DNA from: Ruminococcus sp.
GTDB lineage: Bacteria > Bacillota > Clostridia > Oscillospirales > Acutalibacteraceae
NCBI GenBank assembly: GCA_022510955.1
Contig: JAFLSM010000022.1
Coordinates: 1 to 38,501 of the forward strand
DNA: 38,501 bases
Reading direction: 5' to 3'
The translations under genes were made by a program, and so were the position numbers. This document shows, piece after piece, positions 16,147 to 24,935 of this stretch. Numbering within the stretch: the stretch's first letter is position 1; each line of letters starts with the position of its first letter. The notes beneath the pieces were generated by a model. That model saw only the letters and a program-made list of their open reading frames with translations, was not told the origin of the DNA and did not search any database.

Positions 16147-17283
16147 TTAATCTCCCATTATTTCCTTAACAGATATTTTCTTTATTCTTGCCGAATATAT
16201 GAGCATAATTCCCTCGTACACAACAACAAATGTTGCAAGAGTTATAAAGAACATTTTTACATCAAAATTATAGTCAGGAACACCTTCAAAATCAGCAAAT
16301 ACAATATTAACCATTATTTTAAGCAGTCCGAACTGATACGCTGTTCCAATCACAAAACCGATGTATGCCGCAGGTCTGTAACCGTCAAGCACCGCCTTTT
16401 TACATTGAGAAGCCTGATAGCCAAATACTCTCATCATAGCGATATTTTTACGGTTTGAATTTATAACTGTTGTCACTGCAATATACAAGGTTGTAAGAGC
16501 AAGAGTAACGCCGATTATAAATATCATAATTCCCATATATTCACTTGAAAGGTCTTTCATACTTGCCGACATTTGTGCCATTGCGGCATAGCAAAAAGAT
16601 GAAAAACATATAAAAAATACAAGTGTCTTTCTTCCCCTTAAAACAGCACTTTTCATATCAGTTATAAAATTTTTCCTGCTTTTAATGTCTACATTTTTGT
16701 TTTTGACTTTAGCAATACCCTTTAGAAGATTTACAGCCGGCTGTTTTAACTTTTTCATACTGTGAACAACTGCTATACAGGCAAAGATTATTGCAGGAGC
16801 CACAACAAGATATATGAATAATTCAGGATGAAAGCCTACAGAAATCTCAGGAAGTATACTATCCTTATTTTGCAATTCATAAAAAGACGGCATTAGTGCA
16901 AAGGAAAGCAGATATCCTGCAAAACACCCTGCAAACACACTTAATCCAAACACTGAAAAGCTTCTTGCAATTCTAAAATCGGAGTAACCCAACGCTTTTA
17001 AAATTCCGATTTCCTTTCCGTGGCTGTCAATGTAATGCTTAATATAAAAGAACAACATAACGACTGTTGTAGCAAGCAGACACCCGCCCGAAACTCCGCA
17101 AACTACCTTGCAGGTCATAACCTGTGCGTCATAAAAAATTTGTGCATATTCATTATTAATCAAGCTTTCAATACCTGTAATATCAAAATAATAATTCAGA
17201 AACATATTGCAGACTGTGACTGCACAGCAGGTAATGATAAAAATTCCAAACAGCTTAAAACTGTCCTTAATGCTTATAATCAT
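16147..17283 (-). CDS. ABC transporter permease (FtsX/MacB-like)
   Basis: A 378-aa protein with about eight membrane segments (near 10-28, 60-80, 108-130, 153-173, 220-238, 252-274, 304-326, 343-363). Two FtsX-type cytoplasmic signatures follow the helices of each half: KEIGILKALGYS (90-101) and IAMMRVFGY (281-289). The large extracellular domain of many MacB proteins is missing. It sits 4 nt after the ATPase gene, so the two form a transporter, probably for peptides or other amphipathic compounds, controlled by the TetR gene in front. The exact cargo cannot be inferred. Confidence 0.9.
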   Translation of the reverse strand: MIISIKDSFKLFGIFIITCCAVTVCNMFLNYYFDITGIESLINNEYAQIFYDAQVMTCKVVCGVSGGCLLATTVVMLFFYIKHYIDSHGKEIGILKALGYSDFRIARSFSVFGLSVFAGCFAGYLLSFALMPSFYELQNKDSILPEISVGFHPELFIYLVVAPAIIFACIAVVHSMKKLKQPAVNLLKGIAKVKNKNVDIKSRKNFITDMKSAVLRGRKTLVFFICFSSFCYAAMAQMSASMKDLSSEYMGIMIFIIGVTLALTTLYIAVTTVINSNRKNIAMMRVFGYQASQCKKAVLDGYRPAAYIGFVIGTAYQFGLLKIMVNIVFADFEGVPDYNFDVKMFFITLATFVVVYEGIMLIYSARIKKISVKEIMGD

Positions 17284-17287
17284 ATCA

Positions 17288-17980
17288 TCACCAACCTATC
17301 TCATATGCAGACTTCTTAATTTGATTTTTGGTAACTTCGGTGATTTTACCACTGTTCATACGCACAACCGTGTCGGCAGTTTCAGCAATGTTTGTGTTGT
17401 GAGTTACCATTATCATAGTGAACTTTTGCTCTTTTTGAAGTTTAATTATGTAGTCAAGAACAAGTCTGCCTGTCTTTTCATCAAGAGCACCTGTAGGCTC
17501 ATCAAGAAAAAGCACCTTTGGATTTTTAGCCAATGCTCTGGCGATGGATACTCTCTGCTGTTCGCCTCCGCTAAGCTCGTTAGGAAATTTTTTCAGCTTA
17601 TCTAAAAGACCAACAGCTTCAATGTATTTTTTATAGTCCTTGTTACCGTCAAGGTCAGCTCCCATTTTAACATTTTTCTCTACATTCAAATTTGGAAGGA
17701 GATAATACTGCTGAAAGATAAATGCTGTATTATTCTTTCTAAATTCGGTCAGCTGTTTTTCTGACATATTGCTGATTGACTTTTCATCATAACATATGAT
17801 TCCGCTGTCAGATTTTTCAAGCCCTGAAACAACATTAAGCAAGGTGGACTTTCCCGAACCTGACGCACCCAGAATAACTACATATTCGCCGTCGTTTATC
17901 TCAAGCGAAATGTTACTAAGGACTTTGAACCTATTGTCACCTGTTCCGTAATGTTTTGTAAGATTTTCAATTTTTATCAT
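17288..17980 (-). CDS. ABC transporter ATP-binding protein (LolD/MacB type)
   Basis: About 230 aa with Walker [11 protein letters not shown]-loop region [14 protein letters not shown], signature [15 protein letters not shown], Walker [14 protein letters not shown] and H-loop MVTHN. It energises the downstream FtsX-type permease. The ATG at 17980 ([12 protein letters not shown]) is preferred over the GTG at 17989 because AGGTG then lies 7 nt upstream. It overlaps the 3' end of the TetR gene by 14 nt, so the regulator and transporter are translationally coupled. Confidence 0.95.
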   Translation of the reverse strand: MIKIENLTKHYGTGDNRFKVLSNISLEINDGEYVVILGASGSGKSTLLNVVSGLEKSDSGIICYDEKSISNMSEKQLTEFRKNNTAFIFQQYYLLPNLNVEKNVKMGADLDGNKDYKKYIEAVGLLDKLKKFPNELSGGEQQRVSIARALAKNPKVLFLDEPTGALDEKTGRLVLDYIIKLQKEQKFTMIMVTHNTNIAETADTVVRMNSGKITEVTKNQIKKSAYEIGW

Positions 17981-18554
17981 TATTAACACCTGTCTTAATT
18001 TTTATTAGTATTGAAGTAAAAACCTCTGTCAGCATATTGCTGATTTCTTCATCTGAGAAACTACACATACCCGTTGCAAACAGCGTTGCAATGCCGTGAG
18101 TATAAATCCATATATGATGATACAGCTTTAATGAATCTTCATCTGATAAGCCGTAGTTATCCTTAACAGTCTTTAAAATAATATCATAATTATCATCAAT
18201 GGCAGGCAATATGTTTTCAAGACTTGTATGTTTTGGCAGTTCTTTCATAAATAATAACTGAAACAGCTTTGGTTCATTTTTGGCAAATTTTATATATGCC
18301 TGACCAACACCTTTGAATGCTATATCTCTTTCAAGACCTGACTTAACATACTGTGCATAAATATCTTTAGCCTTATTTTCAATTTTCTGTAAAACCTCAT
18401 TCATACTGTTAAAAACAGTAAATATCGGTCTGGCAGAACTGTTAAGATAATTGCCGATTTCCCGTGCCGTTACGCTTTCTATTCCCTTTTCTCTGAGAAT
18501 TTCTATCCCTGCGTCAATAATTTCATCTTTAGTAAATTTTGCCTTTGGCGGCAT
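17967..18554 (-). CDS. TetR/AcrR-family transcriptional regulator
   Basis: A 195-aa protein with an N-terminal helix-turn-helix (KDEIIDAGIEILREKGIESVTAREIGNYL). An unusual turn SSARPIFTVFNSMNEV takes the place of the common 'YYHFxSK'. The C-terminal ligand domain has TetR_C-like LYHHIWIYTHGIATL, which resembles the WHG-domain subgroup. GGAGGGG precedes the ATG. It is first in the operon with the ABC transporter, and a 28-bp palindrome 16 nt upstream of the start looks like its operator, so it probably represses its own operon until an inducer or substrate binds. Confidence 0.93.
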   Translation of the reverse strand: MPPKAKFTKDEIIDAGIEILREKGIESVTAREIGNYLNSSARPIFTVFNSMNEVLQKIENKAKDIYAQYVKSGLERDIAFKGVGQAYIKFAKNEPKLFQLLFMKELPKHTSLENILPAIDDNYDIILKTVKDNYGLSDEDSLKLYHHIWIYTHGIATLFATGMCSFSDEEISNMLTEVFTSILIKIKTGVNNDKN

Positions 18555-18570
18555 AACACCCCTCCAATCT

Positions 18571-18598
18571 AAAACACTTGTTTTAAAACAATAGTTTT
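18571..18598. promoter_or_regulatory. palindromic operator for the TetR-type regulator
   Basis: AAAAC-AC-TTGTTTTAAAACAA-TA-GTTTT: a perfect 14-bp centre plus matching 5-bp outer arms, differing only at two bases each side. It lies between the TetR RBS (18561-18566) and the AT-rich upstream region. Confidence 0.75.
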
Positions 18599-18664
18599 AT
18601 TATATATTAATATTCATTATATGTCAATATTCAAACTAAGCAAGAAAAGTCGAGAATTTGTGTT

Positions 18665-18693
18665 ATAATTTGATTATACAATAATCAAATTAT
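18665..18693. repeat. 13-bp palindrome with 3-nt loop
   Basis: ATAATTTGATTAT, ACA, ATAATCAAATTAT: perfect inverted arms in the gap between the TetR operator region and the sas6-like terminator. It lacks GC content and a T-run, so it may be a protein site for the divergent region rather than a terminator. Confidence 0.5.
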
Positions 18694-18699
18694 AAAAGC

Positions 18700-18729
18700 G
18701 TGATGTGTACTAAGATTAATACACATCAC
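18700..18729 (-). terminator. terminator of the sas6-like gene
   Basis: GTGATGTGTA (18700-18709) and TACACATCAC (18720-18729) form a perfect 10-bp stem; on the minus strand GCTTTTATAATTT follows. It lies 24 nt past the stop codon. Confidence 0.8.
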
Positions 18730-18753
18730 ACTTATTGTTATTTTATTAAAATA

Positions 18754-21072
18754 TTAGCCTAAAAATCCAATCATTCCTGCAAGAAATTTTTGAATCTGTG
18801 TTACATCATTAATTTCAATCTTGCCATTATTATCTGTATCTGCCAATTTTAACTGCTCAGCAGTTAAATCATCTATTTCAGCAACATACTTTTGAATTAA
18901 TGTGGCGTCATCAATAGTAACACTACCGCTCATATTAACATCACCAAGCTCATAACCGGTCATTGTAGGTTTCGGATCTGTTGTTGGTTCAGTAGTTGTT
19001 GTCGGCTCAGTAACTGTTGTAGGTTCTGTTGTTTCTATAGGTTTAGTGGCTGGCTCTGACGGTACAAACGACTGTGCTGTACCAATAGAGAAGGTCTTTG
19101 TGCTTGTTACTGATGACTTATCATCCGTTACAACAACAGAAATTTCATATACACCCACTTCAGTTGGTGTCCAATTCATAGATGAAGATGATGAGTTCTG
19201 AATTGTTGCACCATTTACCTTAAACTCATAATTCACACTTCCTGTTGTATGATAAGCATCAGCTGAAAGCGTAAGATTAGTATTCACTGCCTGACCTGAG
19301 CTTCTGTCTGCACCAAAGTTTACTTCAAGCGGAGCATAGTTAATTTCAGTGTCAGGAAGAAGTGCACCAACTCGTGCAAGCGGTACAGTTATGTTGTCAA
19401 TATCCTCTTTTTCGTGAGTTGTTGATGGGTCATAGCTGTACTCTACATTTGCATTATCAAGCACTGATGGGTCATGTGGCAAAGTGTCCATTGCCGATGT
19501 ACCGTAGGTAAGAATCTGCATTGCACCGATACCCTTGGTTTCAATATAATTTCTGTCAATATTCAAAGTTGAAAGCGGAATTGCAACCTCATAGATATAA
19601 CCGTAATTAGCCTTGTAACCTAAATCAAAGAAATCTACAAAGTTTGAATTTGAGTCAAGATTGTCACCCATTACTCGTGAACCTTTCGGTGCATTTATAC
19701 CGTAAAGAGATGTGCTCTTTGTGCCGTTTGCATACTTAATCTTAAAACCATTCTGGTTATCTTGTGCCTGGAAATTACGAACACCGATTGTAACACGAGT
19801 GTCGTAGTTAAACAGATATGTACCGTCATCAGCAAGAACATCAGCCTTGAATATTGAATCTCCGCCGTTTGAATTGTTAGAATCCATAGCAACAAGTGTG
19901 TCAATATGTGTAGTAAAGCTTGTTCCGCCGTCCTTTGCTACACCGTTAGTACATCCCCATACAAATGGATTTGTATATGTTGAACCGTCTTTATTTGTAC
20001 CGATAGCTACACCTGTTGCTTGCTTATCAGGATCAATAGATAAGGCAAGATACATTGGAATACTGTTTCTCCATGGGCGAGCCTCATTCGATGCCGCAAA
20101 ATTATCACTTGGTGATACAATATATGTAGTATTAGCTAACTCCCACATAAAGTAAAGATTCTCATCATCCCAAGCGGCATAGAGCGCATAAGCGTCCCAA
20201 GGCTGTTCGTGCATAGAAGAAGGCATATAAACACGAGGGTCGTCATTTGCCTGTCCCTGTGCAATAATCATTGAGCTGTCCCAATCATCAACCTTACCGT
20301 CAACTGTAATTGTTTTGTACTTACCAAGCTGAAGATTCGGATTTGTACCGTAATAGCCTGTTTCAGACTCGGTTGTGTGTCCGTCTGATGATGCTGTAAT
20401 AGTTGTTTTAGACTCTGTGAATGTCTTTTTATATGTATAGGACTGAGTAGTTTCAACACCGTCTGAGCCTGTTGCATACAGTTCAAGATTAACTGTTGTG
20501 TTGGCAATTTTACCTTCGCCCACTTTAATTATGTCACCATTTGCATACTCTGTCTTTGGTGAGCCGTCAATACTGTAATAACCCTTTTCTGCATTTTTCA
20601 AACCAAGTTCAACTGTAAGATAATCTGTAGAAAACCCTTTGCCTGATGCCGCATATGCAAAGCCGTAGCCGTGACCGTCAGGCTTTCCGTAGTCAATCCA
20701 CTGCAAATCTGCTGTGAGCATCTTACATTCGCCAACCTTGAGTGCAAGACCGGCAGCTTCCGGATATTGCTCCTTGCCCTCACCCTTTTCAAGACCATTT
20801 GTAAAAATTATATTTTCGGACTTGTAAGTAGAAGGAAATGATTTTGTGTAAAGACCGCTTTCGTCAAGTTCCATGAGTTCCCCCGGCCATTTAGCATTTT
20901 CCTTGGTGCCGTAAGCATAAACATAAACCTTTTCCCAGTTGTACTTTGAATTGTCAAAATACACCTGTGAACCATTTTCTGCCGCTGATGTTGCAACCGC
21001 TGCTACTGCAAGTATTGATGCCACGATCATAAGAGCAAGAACTATGCTTATTATTCTTTTTGATTTTTGCAT
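18754..21072 (-). CDS. sas6: Sas6-like starch-binding dockerin protein (CBM26-CBM74-Ig-dockerin)
   Basis: A 772-aa exported protein: signal peptide 1-30; CBM26-like starch module ~37-127 (VYFDNSKYNWEKVYVYAY, WPGELMELD); linking region ~130-240. A CBM74-type module follows at ~241-570, then an Ig-like domain ~577-664, a Thr/Pro/Glu linker ~670-703 and a type I dockerin ~708-768 (two Ca loops, LIQKY and QIQKF). The order matches the R. bromii amylosome protein Sas6, whose CBM74 binds double-helical amylopectin. His288, Phe325 and Trp372 here each lie one residue from the positions (289, 326, 373) I recall for the glucan platform. That recollection is unverified. No catalytic domain is present, so it is an adherence component that docks on cohesin scaffolds. 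AAGAGGTGA precedes the ATG. Confidence 0.88.
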   Translation of the reverse strand: MQKSKRIISIVLALMIVASILAVAAVATSAAENGSQVYFDNSKYNWEKVYVYAYGTKENAKWPGELMELDESGLYTKSFPSTYKSENIIFTNGLEKGEGKEQYPEAAGLALKVGECKMLTADLQWIDYGKPDGHGYGFAYAASGKGFSTDYLTVELGLKNAEKGYYSIDGSPKTEYANGDIIKVGEGKIANTTVNLELYATGSDGVETTQSYTYKKTFTESKTTITASSDGHTTESETGYYGTNPNLQLGKYKTITVDGKVDDWDSSMIIAQGQANDDPRVYMPSSMHEQPWDAYALYAAWDDENLYFMWELANTTYIVSPSDNFAASNEARPWRNSIPMYLALSIDPDKQATGVAIGTNKDGSTYTNPFVWGCTNGVAKDGGTSFTTHIDTLVAMDSNNSNGGDSIFKADVLADDGTYLFNYDTRVTIGVRNFQAQDNQNGFKIKYANGTKSTSLYGINAPKGSRVMGDNLDSNSNFVDFFDLGYKANYGYIYEVAIPLSTLNIDRNYIETKGIGAMQILTYGTSAMDTLPHDPSVLDNANVEYSYDPSTTHEKEDIDNITVPLARVGALLPDTEINYAPLEVNFGADRSSGQAVNTNLTLSADAYHTTGSVNYEFKVNGATIQNSSSSSMNWTPTEVGVYEISVVVTDDKSSVTSTKTFSIGTAQSFVPSEPATKPIETTEPTTVTEPTTTTEPTTDPKPTMTGYELGDVNMSGSVTIDDATLIQKYVAEIDDLTAEQLKLADTDNNGKIEINDVTQIQKFLAGMIGFLG

Positions 21073-21098
21073 TTTGATTCACCTCTTAAATTTTGTTA

Positions 21099-21152
21099 AT
21101 TATATCATTTAATATCATCATTAACAACATCCACAATTTAATTTTGGATGTT
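21099..21152 (-). promoter_or_regulatory. promoter and candidate operator of the sas6-like gene
   Basis: Minus strand TTGTTA (21122-21127), 17-nt spacer, TATAAT (21099-21104), 27 nt before the ATG. An inverted repeat AACATCCA (21126-21133) / TGGATGTT (21145-21152) overlaps and extends upstream of the -35, a natural place for a regulator to bind. Confidence 0.55.
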
Positions 21153-21249
21153 TGCATATTTTTAATAAGAATTTTTGTAAAAAATAGCAAATCATAATTT
21201 TTCATCCATAAATAAATCTGCTTATGATTTATCAACAGTGTCATGAGTA

Positions 21250-22470
21250 TCATTCAAAATATGAGTGATACTCGATTTTGTACTTGCTGTTTGGGAAAAG
21301 GTACTTATGCAGGTCAATAAAATAATCGTCAGTCATACTTGCTATGTAGTCAACCACAATATCATTCGGTTCTTCATTAAGATAGCTCTTTTCGTTGCGA
21401 TACATATAATCCGAAAGTACCGAATTAATATGGTGCCTGTATATCAGAGAATCCTTATCACCGCTCTTTAAATCGGCAAGTAGCTTGTAGTAAAGCTCCT
21501 CAAACATCGGCTTGATTATATCATCATAAAGCTGATTGATTTCAGGATTCTTATAAATAATTGTATTATTCTCTTTTTTGGCAGTTTTGAGGTCATCAAA
21601 CGCTTGTTCACTTAAAAGAATGTAGTCCTTACCGTAGCTGTTTTGGATTATATCAACAACAAGATTGTTTATTATTGCCGCATTTTGAGTGCCGATAACC
21701 TCGTTTGAAAACTGCACGCTGTCGTCAATAATTTTTGCAGCCTTGGCATCCTGCCTATCCTTGCCGATATAGGCAATCATATCGCACACTCGCACAACAC
21801 AGCCCTCAAGCGTTGATGGAACAAGGCTTTTTATAGCAGGTTGTCCGCTTATGTAGCAGGCTTCAATCTCGGAGTCAAGCTGTTCAAATGTTTTGTTTAA
21901 TTTCGGACGATACTCCTTAAGTTCAAACTCGCCATTGTGGCATAAAATACCGTCAAGTGTTTGCATAGTAAGATTGCGAAGAAAAATTTTGTCAAGCACC
22001 CTAACGCTGTGAACATTGTGATTAAAATATCTGCCTGTTTCGGCTTTGTATAGGTCACTTAAAAAACGCTCACCTGCATGACCAAACGGAGTGTGTCCGA
22101 TATCGTGTCCAAGTGCGATAGCCTCAATTAAATCAATATTAAGCCCCAATACTGCACCAATGTTGCGTGCAATGCGTGACACAAGCTGAACATGCAGTGA
22201 ACGGCGGGTTAGGTCGTCATTATGGTAAAACGAAAAAACCTGTGTTTTGTCGGAATAGCGATTATATGCAGGCAGATGCATAATTTTCTCAATATCACGG
22301 ACAAAGGTAGGTCGCCACAAATTCGGCTTGTCGTGGTCAAGATTACGGCGAACAGCTTTTCTTTCATCAAAACGATAGGGATTAACAAAACCGTCTTCCC
22401 TGTCCCTTCGGATTTTATTTTGCAAATCATCACTGATTTTGTTATAAACATTCTTTTTAAAGTAAGTCAT
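21250..22470 (-). CDS. dGTP triphosphohydrolase-like HD-domain protein
   Basis: A 406-aa HD-superfamily hydrolase with HD signature GHDIGHTPFGHAGE (His122, Asp123) and upstream His93 (RSLHVQLVSRIAR), plus the family features YNRYSDKTQVF and FNHNVHSVRVLD. Such enzymes remove triphosphate from dGTP (or other dNTPs), balancing nucleotide pools. It starts with ATG behind GGGAGAAA. Length is in the range of dGTPase-like proteins, though substrate preference is unknown. It is monocistronic, with an intergenic gap on both sides. Confidence 0.9.
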   Translation of the reverse strand: MTYFKKNVYNKISDDLQNKIRRDREDGFVNPYRFDERKAVRRNLDHDKPNLWRPTFVRDIEKIMHLPAYNRYSDKTQVFSFYHNDDLTRRSLHVQLVSRIARNIGAVLGLNIDLIEAIALGHDIGHTPFGHAGERFLSDLYKAETGRYFNHNVHSVRVLDKIFLRNLTMQTLDGILCHNGEFELKEYRPKLNKTFEQLDSEIEACYISGQPAIKSLVPSTLEGCVVRVCDMIAYIGKDRQDAKAAKIIDDSVQFSNEVIGTQNAAIINNLVVDIIQNSYGKDYILLSEQAFDDLKTAKKENNTIIYKNPEINQLYDDIIKPMFEELYYKLLADLKSGDKDSLIYRHHINSVLSDYMYRNEKSYLNEEPNDIVVDYIASMTDDYFIDLHKYLFPNSKYKIEYHSYFE

Positions 22471-22650
22471 AGTATTTCTCCCTGTTTATAATACAATTAC
22501 ATTTTACCACATTATTTTTTATGTGTAAATTGTTAAACCACATCTAAACTTATGATACAATCATGATACTTTCTTGACTTATAATATAATTGAAGTTAGA
22601 ATGATATTATACTAATATTTTGTTATTTTAAACAAATAAGCGAGGTCAAT

Positions 22651-23757
22651 ATGGATTTATTCAGAATGTATTTATCGCAGGGTTTTGGGATTTTGATTCA
22701 ATCACTGCTTACGGCTACAATCATTTATTTTGCACTGATAAACCTTTTGCTTTATATTTTTAAAAAAAGAGATAAAGATTTTTATAAAAACAATAAGCTT
22801 AAGGTTGCTGCCGAGTACCTGTTTGTAATCTCACTGTATGTTATTTTGAGAATTACGGGATTAACGGATGGTTCATATTACTTTGACGGTTTTAATAGAA
22901 TCAGTGCAATTGAAATTGGCATACCATTCTGCGGGGCGTCCGAAATTATGGTATTATTGAACACACTTATGTTTGTTCCGTTTGGCTTTTTCGCCGCAAT
23001 GGCATTTAAAAAATTAAGCTGGGTAAAAGCTCTTTTACTTTCATTCGGCACAACATTTGTCATTGAATTTCTACAGCTGTTTAACGGCAGAAAATCAGAG
23101 CTTGACGATATAATAGCAAATATGTTTGGTGCAATGTGCGGATATTTTATTTTCAGAGGAATTGAGTTTCTGATAAAAAAGGATAACCGTAAAAAGGGTG
23201 TGATTACTCTTGTTGTAGTTTTACTTTGCGGCAGTTTATATTGTGTGACGGTGCACTATCTGGCAAATGGTGATAGATTGCAGGCTGAATTTGATGCTAT
23301 GTATCACGAGATTTACAATATGAGCGATGAAGATGATGATTATGATTATATCAGCAAAATATCCTATATCAACAATGGCAATGAATACAAGATTGATTTA
23401 ACCGGTGATAGCCTTGAATGTTTGGAGATATATAATTCCTTTGGAATAGACATCGGCAATCAGGTTTACAGCTATATTGAAAGCACAAAGCAAGGCAATA
23501 TTTGTGATCTAACAAGTGAAAATCCCGATGAATACCTGGTGATTGATTACAGTGAGCCTCAATCTTTCAACTTCTATAATAACGAAAATTTAGTGATTGA
23601 AGACGCAGAAATACTGCTTTATAATTTAAATAACGGCACATTGTATTTTTCAGTTGAAAACTCAAGCGAGTACAAGATCTGGACGATTGATAATGTAAAA
23701 CAGCCGTTTGTTAAGAACGAAAATTTGTATGATATGATACTCAAAAAGATTAATTAA
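22651..23757 (+). CDS. VanZ-like membrane protein with extracytoplasmic C-terminal domain
   Basis: A 368-aa protein. The first ~195 residues carry five or so membrane helices with VanZ features: VLLNTLMFVPFGFFAA, FVIEFLQLFNGRKSELDDIIANMFGAMCGYF. The rest (~200-368) is hydrophilic and acidic (MSDEDDDYDYISK), probably outside the membrane. VanZ proteins are linked to teicoplanin/lipopeptide tolerance, but most genomic copies are of unknown role. GCGAGG precedes the ATG. The extra C-terminal domain is not part of the standard VanZ family and I do not recognise it. Confidence 0.85.
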   Translation: MDLFRMYLSQGFGILIQSLLTATIIYFALINLLLYIFKKRDKDFYKNNKLKVAAEYLFVISLYVILRITGLTDGSYYFDGFNRISAIEIGIPFCGASEIMVLLNTLMFVPFGFFAAMAFKKLSWVKALLLSFGTTFVIEFLQLFNGRKSELDDIIANMFGAMCGYFIFRGIEFLIKKDNRKKGVITLVVVLLCGSLYCVTVHYLANGDRLQAEFDAMYHEIYNMSDEDDDYDYISKISYINNGNEYKIDLTGDSLECLEIYNSFGIDIGNQVYSYIESTKQGNICDLTSENPDEYLVIDYSEPQSFNFYNNENLVIEDAEILLYNLNNGTLYFSVENSSEYKIWTIDNVKQPFVKNENLYDMILKKIN

Positions 23758-23916
23758 TCAATTAGAAGATATTATGAAAAAACTATATGCTTAATTGTTA
23801 TGCTTTCGTATTCAATATAGGTATTTGATATGTACACATAAAAATAATATAATATTTATAACATCTTAAATTCAGTCTTTTTTATTATAAATAAATTCAT
23901 TTGAACAGGTGATGTT

Positions 23917-24927
23917 ATGAAAAAGTTTATCAAAAAAATCTTATGCATCAGTATAAGTTCAGCAGTTATAATATTGAGCGGATGCAACACAAACGGCAAT
24001 ATATCAACAGCGGATACGGCAGCAAAAATCAGTAACTCAACAGCACAAACCGTCGGTACGATTAAGACAAATGATGAAACAGGCAATTTAAGCGAATTTG
24101 ACCCCTATGCAATAGAAAACGATGATAATGTGCCCGACAATCTTATTGAAAAGCACGATGGTGTTGATTACGGTACGATTGATAAGGATGTTGAGTATTA
24201 TTCAAGTAATGCAAAGGATAACAAGAAATGCAATGTACTTTTGCCCGCAGGTTATGACAACAGCAAAAAATATCCTGTTTTGTACGCTATCCACGGTTGG
24301 GGCGGTGACTATACGGGATTAATTCACGAGGACTCGTTTTTGCATATTCTTTACGGTAATATGCTTGAGCAGGGCTTGACCGTGCCTATGATTATTGTGT
24401 CGGTTGATATGTACACCGACATTCTGGCAGACAAGGAAAATAAAAAGCCCGAAGAAATGAGGCTTTGCTATGACAAGGTTGTTTATGACATAAAGGACGA
24501 CCTTATGCCGTTTATTGAAAGCAGATATTCTGTACTTACAGGCAGTGACAACACAGCTATTGCAGGACAATCTCAGGGCGGAGTCGAAAGTCTTGCAACC
24601 GCATTTACTCATCAGGGAATGTTCGGATACATCGGCAGTTATGCACCTGCTACCGGAGCAATTCCTACAGAATATTTCAAGGACACATATTGGAACTGGC
24701 CAATTCTTGATGATTTTGTAATTGAGGATGAAAAGAACACGCCGAAATATATTTATATGTCTGTGGGAAGCAAAGACCCGTGGGACATTGAGCCAACACT
24801 GTATTACGGCGAGGTTATGACTAAAAACGGAATCCGCAATCAGACAGATTTCGTTGAGGGATACGAACATGACTATATCTTTTGGAGATTATGTTACTAT
24901 AACTTTTTAAAGAAAATTTTCAGATAA
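23917..24927 (+). CDS. lipoprotein alpha/beta-hydrolase (esterase D / feruloyl-esterase type)
   Basis: A 336-aa exported enzyme with lipobox LSGC (Cys23 lipidated), Ser/Thr-rich spacer, then an alpha/beta-hydrolase fold: YPVLYAIHGWGG (oxyanion region), nucleophile Ser219 in AIAGQSQGG, candidate acids Asp287/Asp290 (SKDPWD) and His318 (EGYEHDYIFW). Family members (esterase D, FaeA/XynZ-like) hydrolyse acetyl or feruloyl esters on plant polysaccharides. That would suit a gut fibre/starch degrader, but the substrate is not shown. AGGTGATGTT precedes the ATG. It stands alone and converges with the flavodoxin-fold gene. Confidence 0.88.
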   Translation: MKKFIKKILCISISSAVIILSGCNTNGNISTADTAAKISNSTAQTVGTIKTNDETGNLSEFDPYAIENDDNVPDNLIEKHDGVDYGTIDKDVEYYSSNAKDNKKCNVLLPAGYDNSKKYPVLYAIHGWGGDYTGLIHEDSFLHILYGNMLEQGLTVPMIIVSVDMYTDILADKENKKPEEMRLCYDKVVYDIKDDLMPFIESRYSVLTGSDNTAIAGQSQGGVESLATAFTHQGMFGYIGSYAPATGAIPTEYFKDTYWNWPILDDFVIEDEKNTPKYIYMSVGSKDPWDIEPTLYYGEVMTKNGIRNQTDFVEGYEHDYIFWRLCYYNFLKKIFR

Positions 24928-24935
24928 AAATTCAC

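Noticed and set aside
19000..19060. Short direct repeats coding ThrGluPro-rich linker in the Sas6-like gene
   Set aside because: Ordinary low-complexity linker between the Ig-like and dockerin domains rather than a regulatory repeat.
24319..24870. 183-codon minus-strand ORF inside the esterase gene
   Set aside because: Shadow of a well-supported esterase (catalytic motifs on the plus strand).
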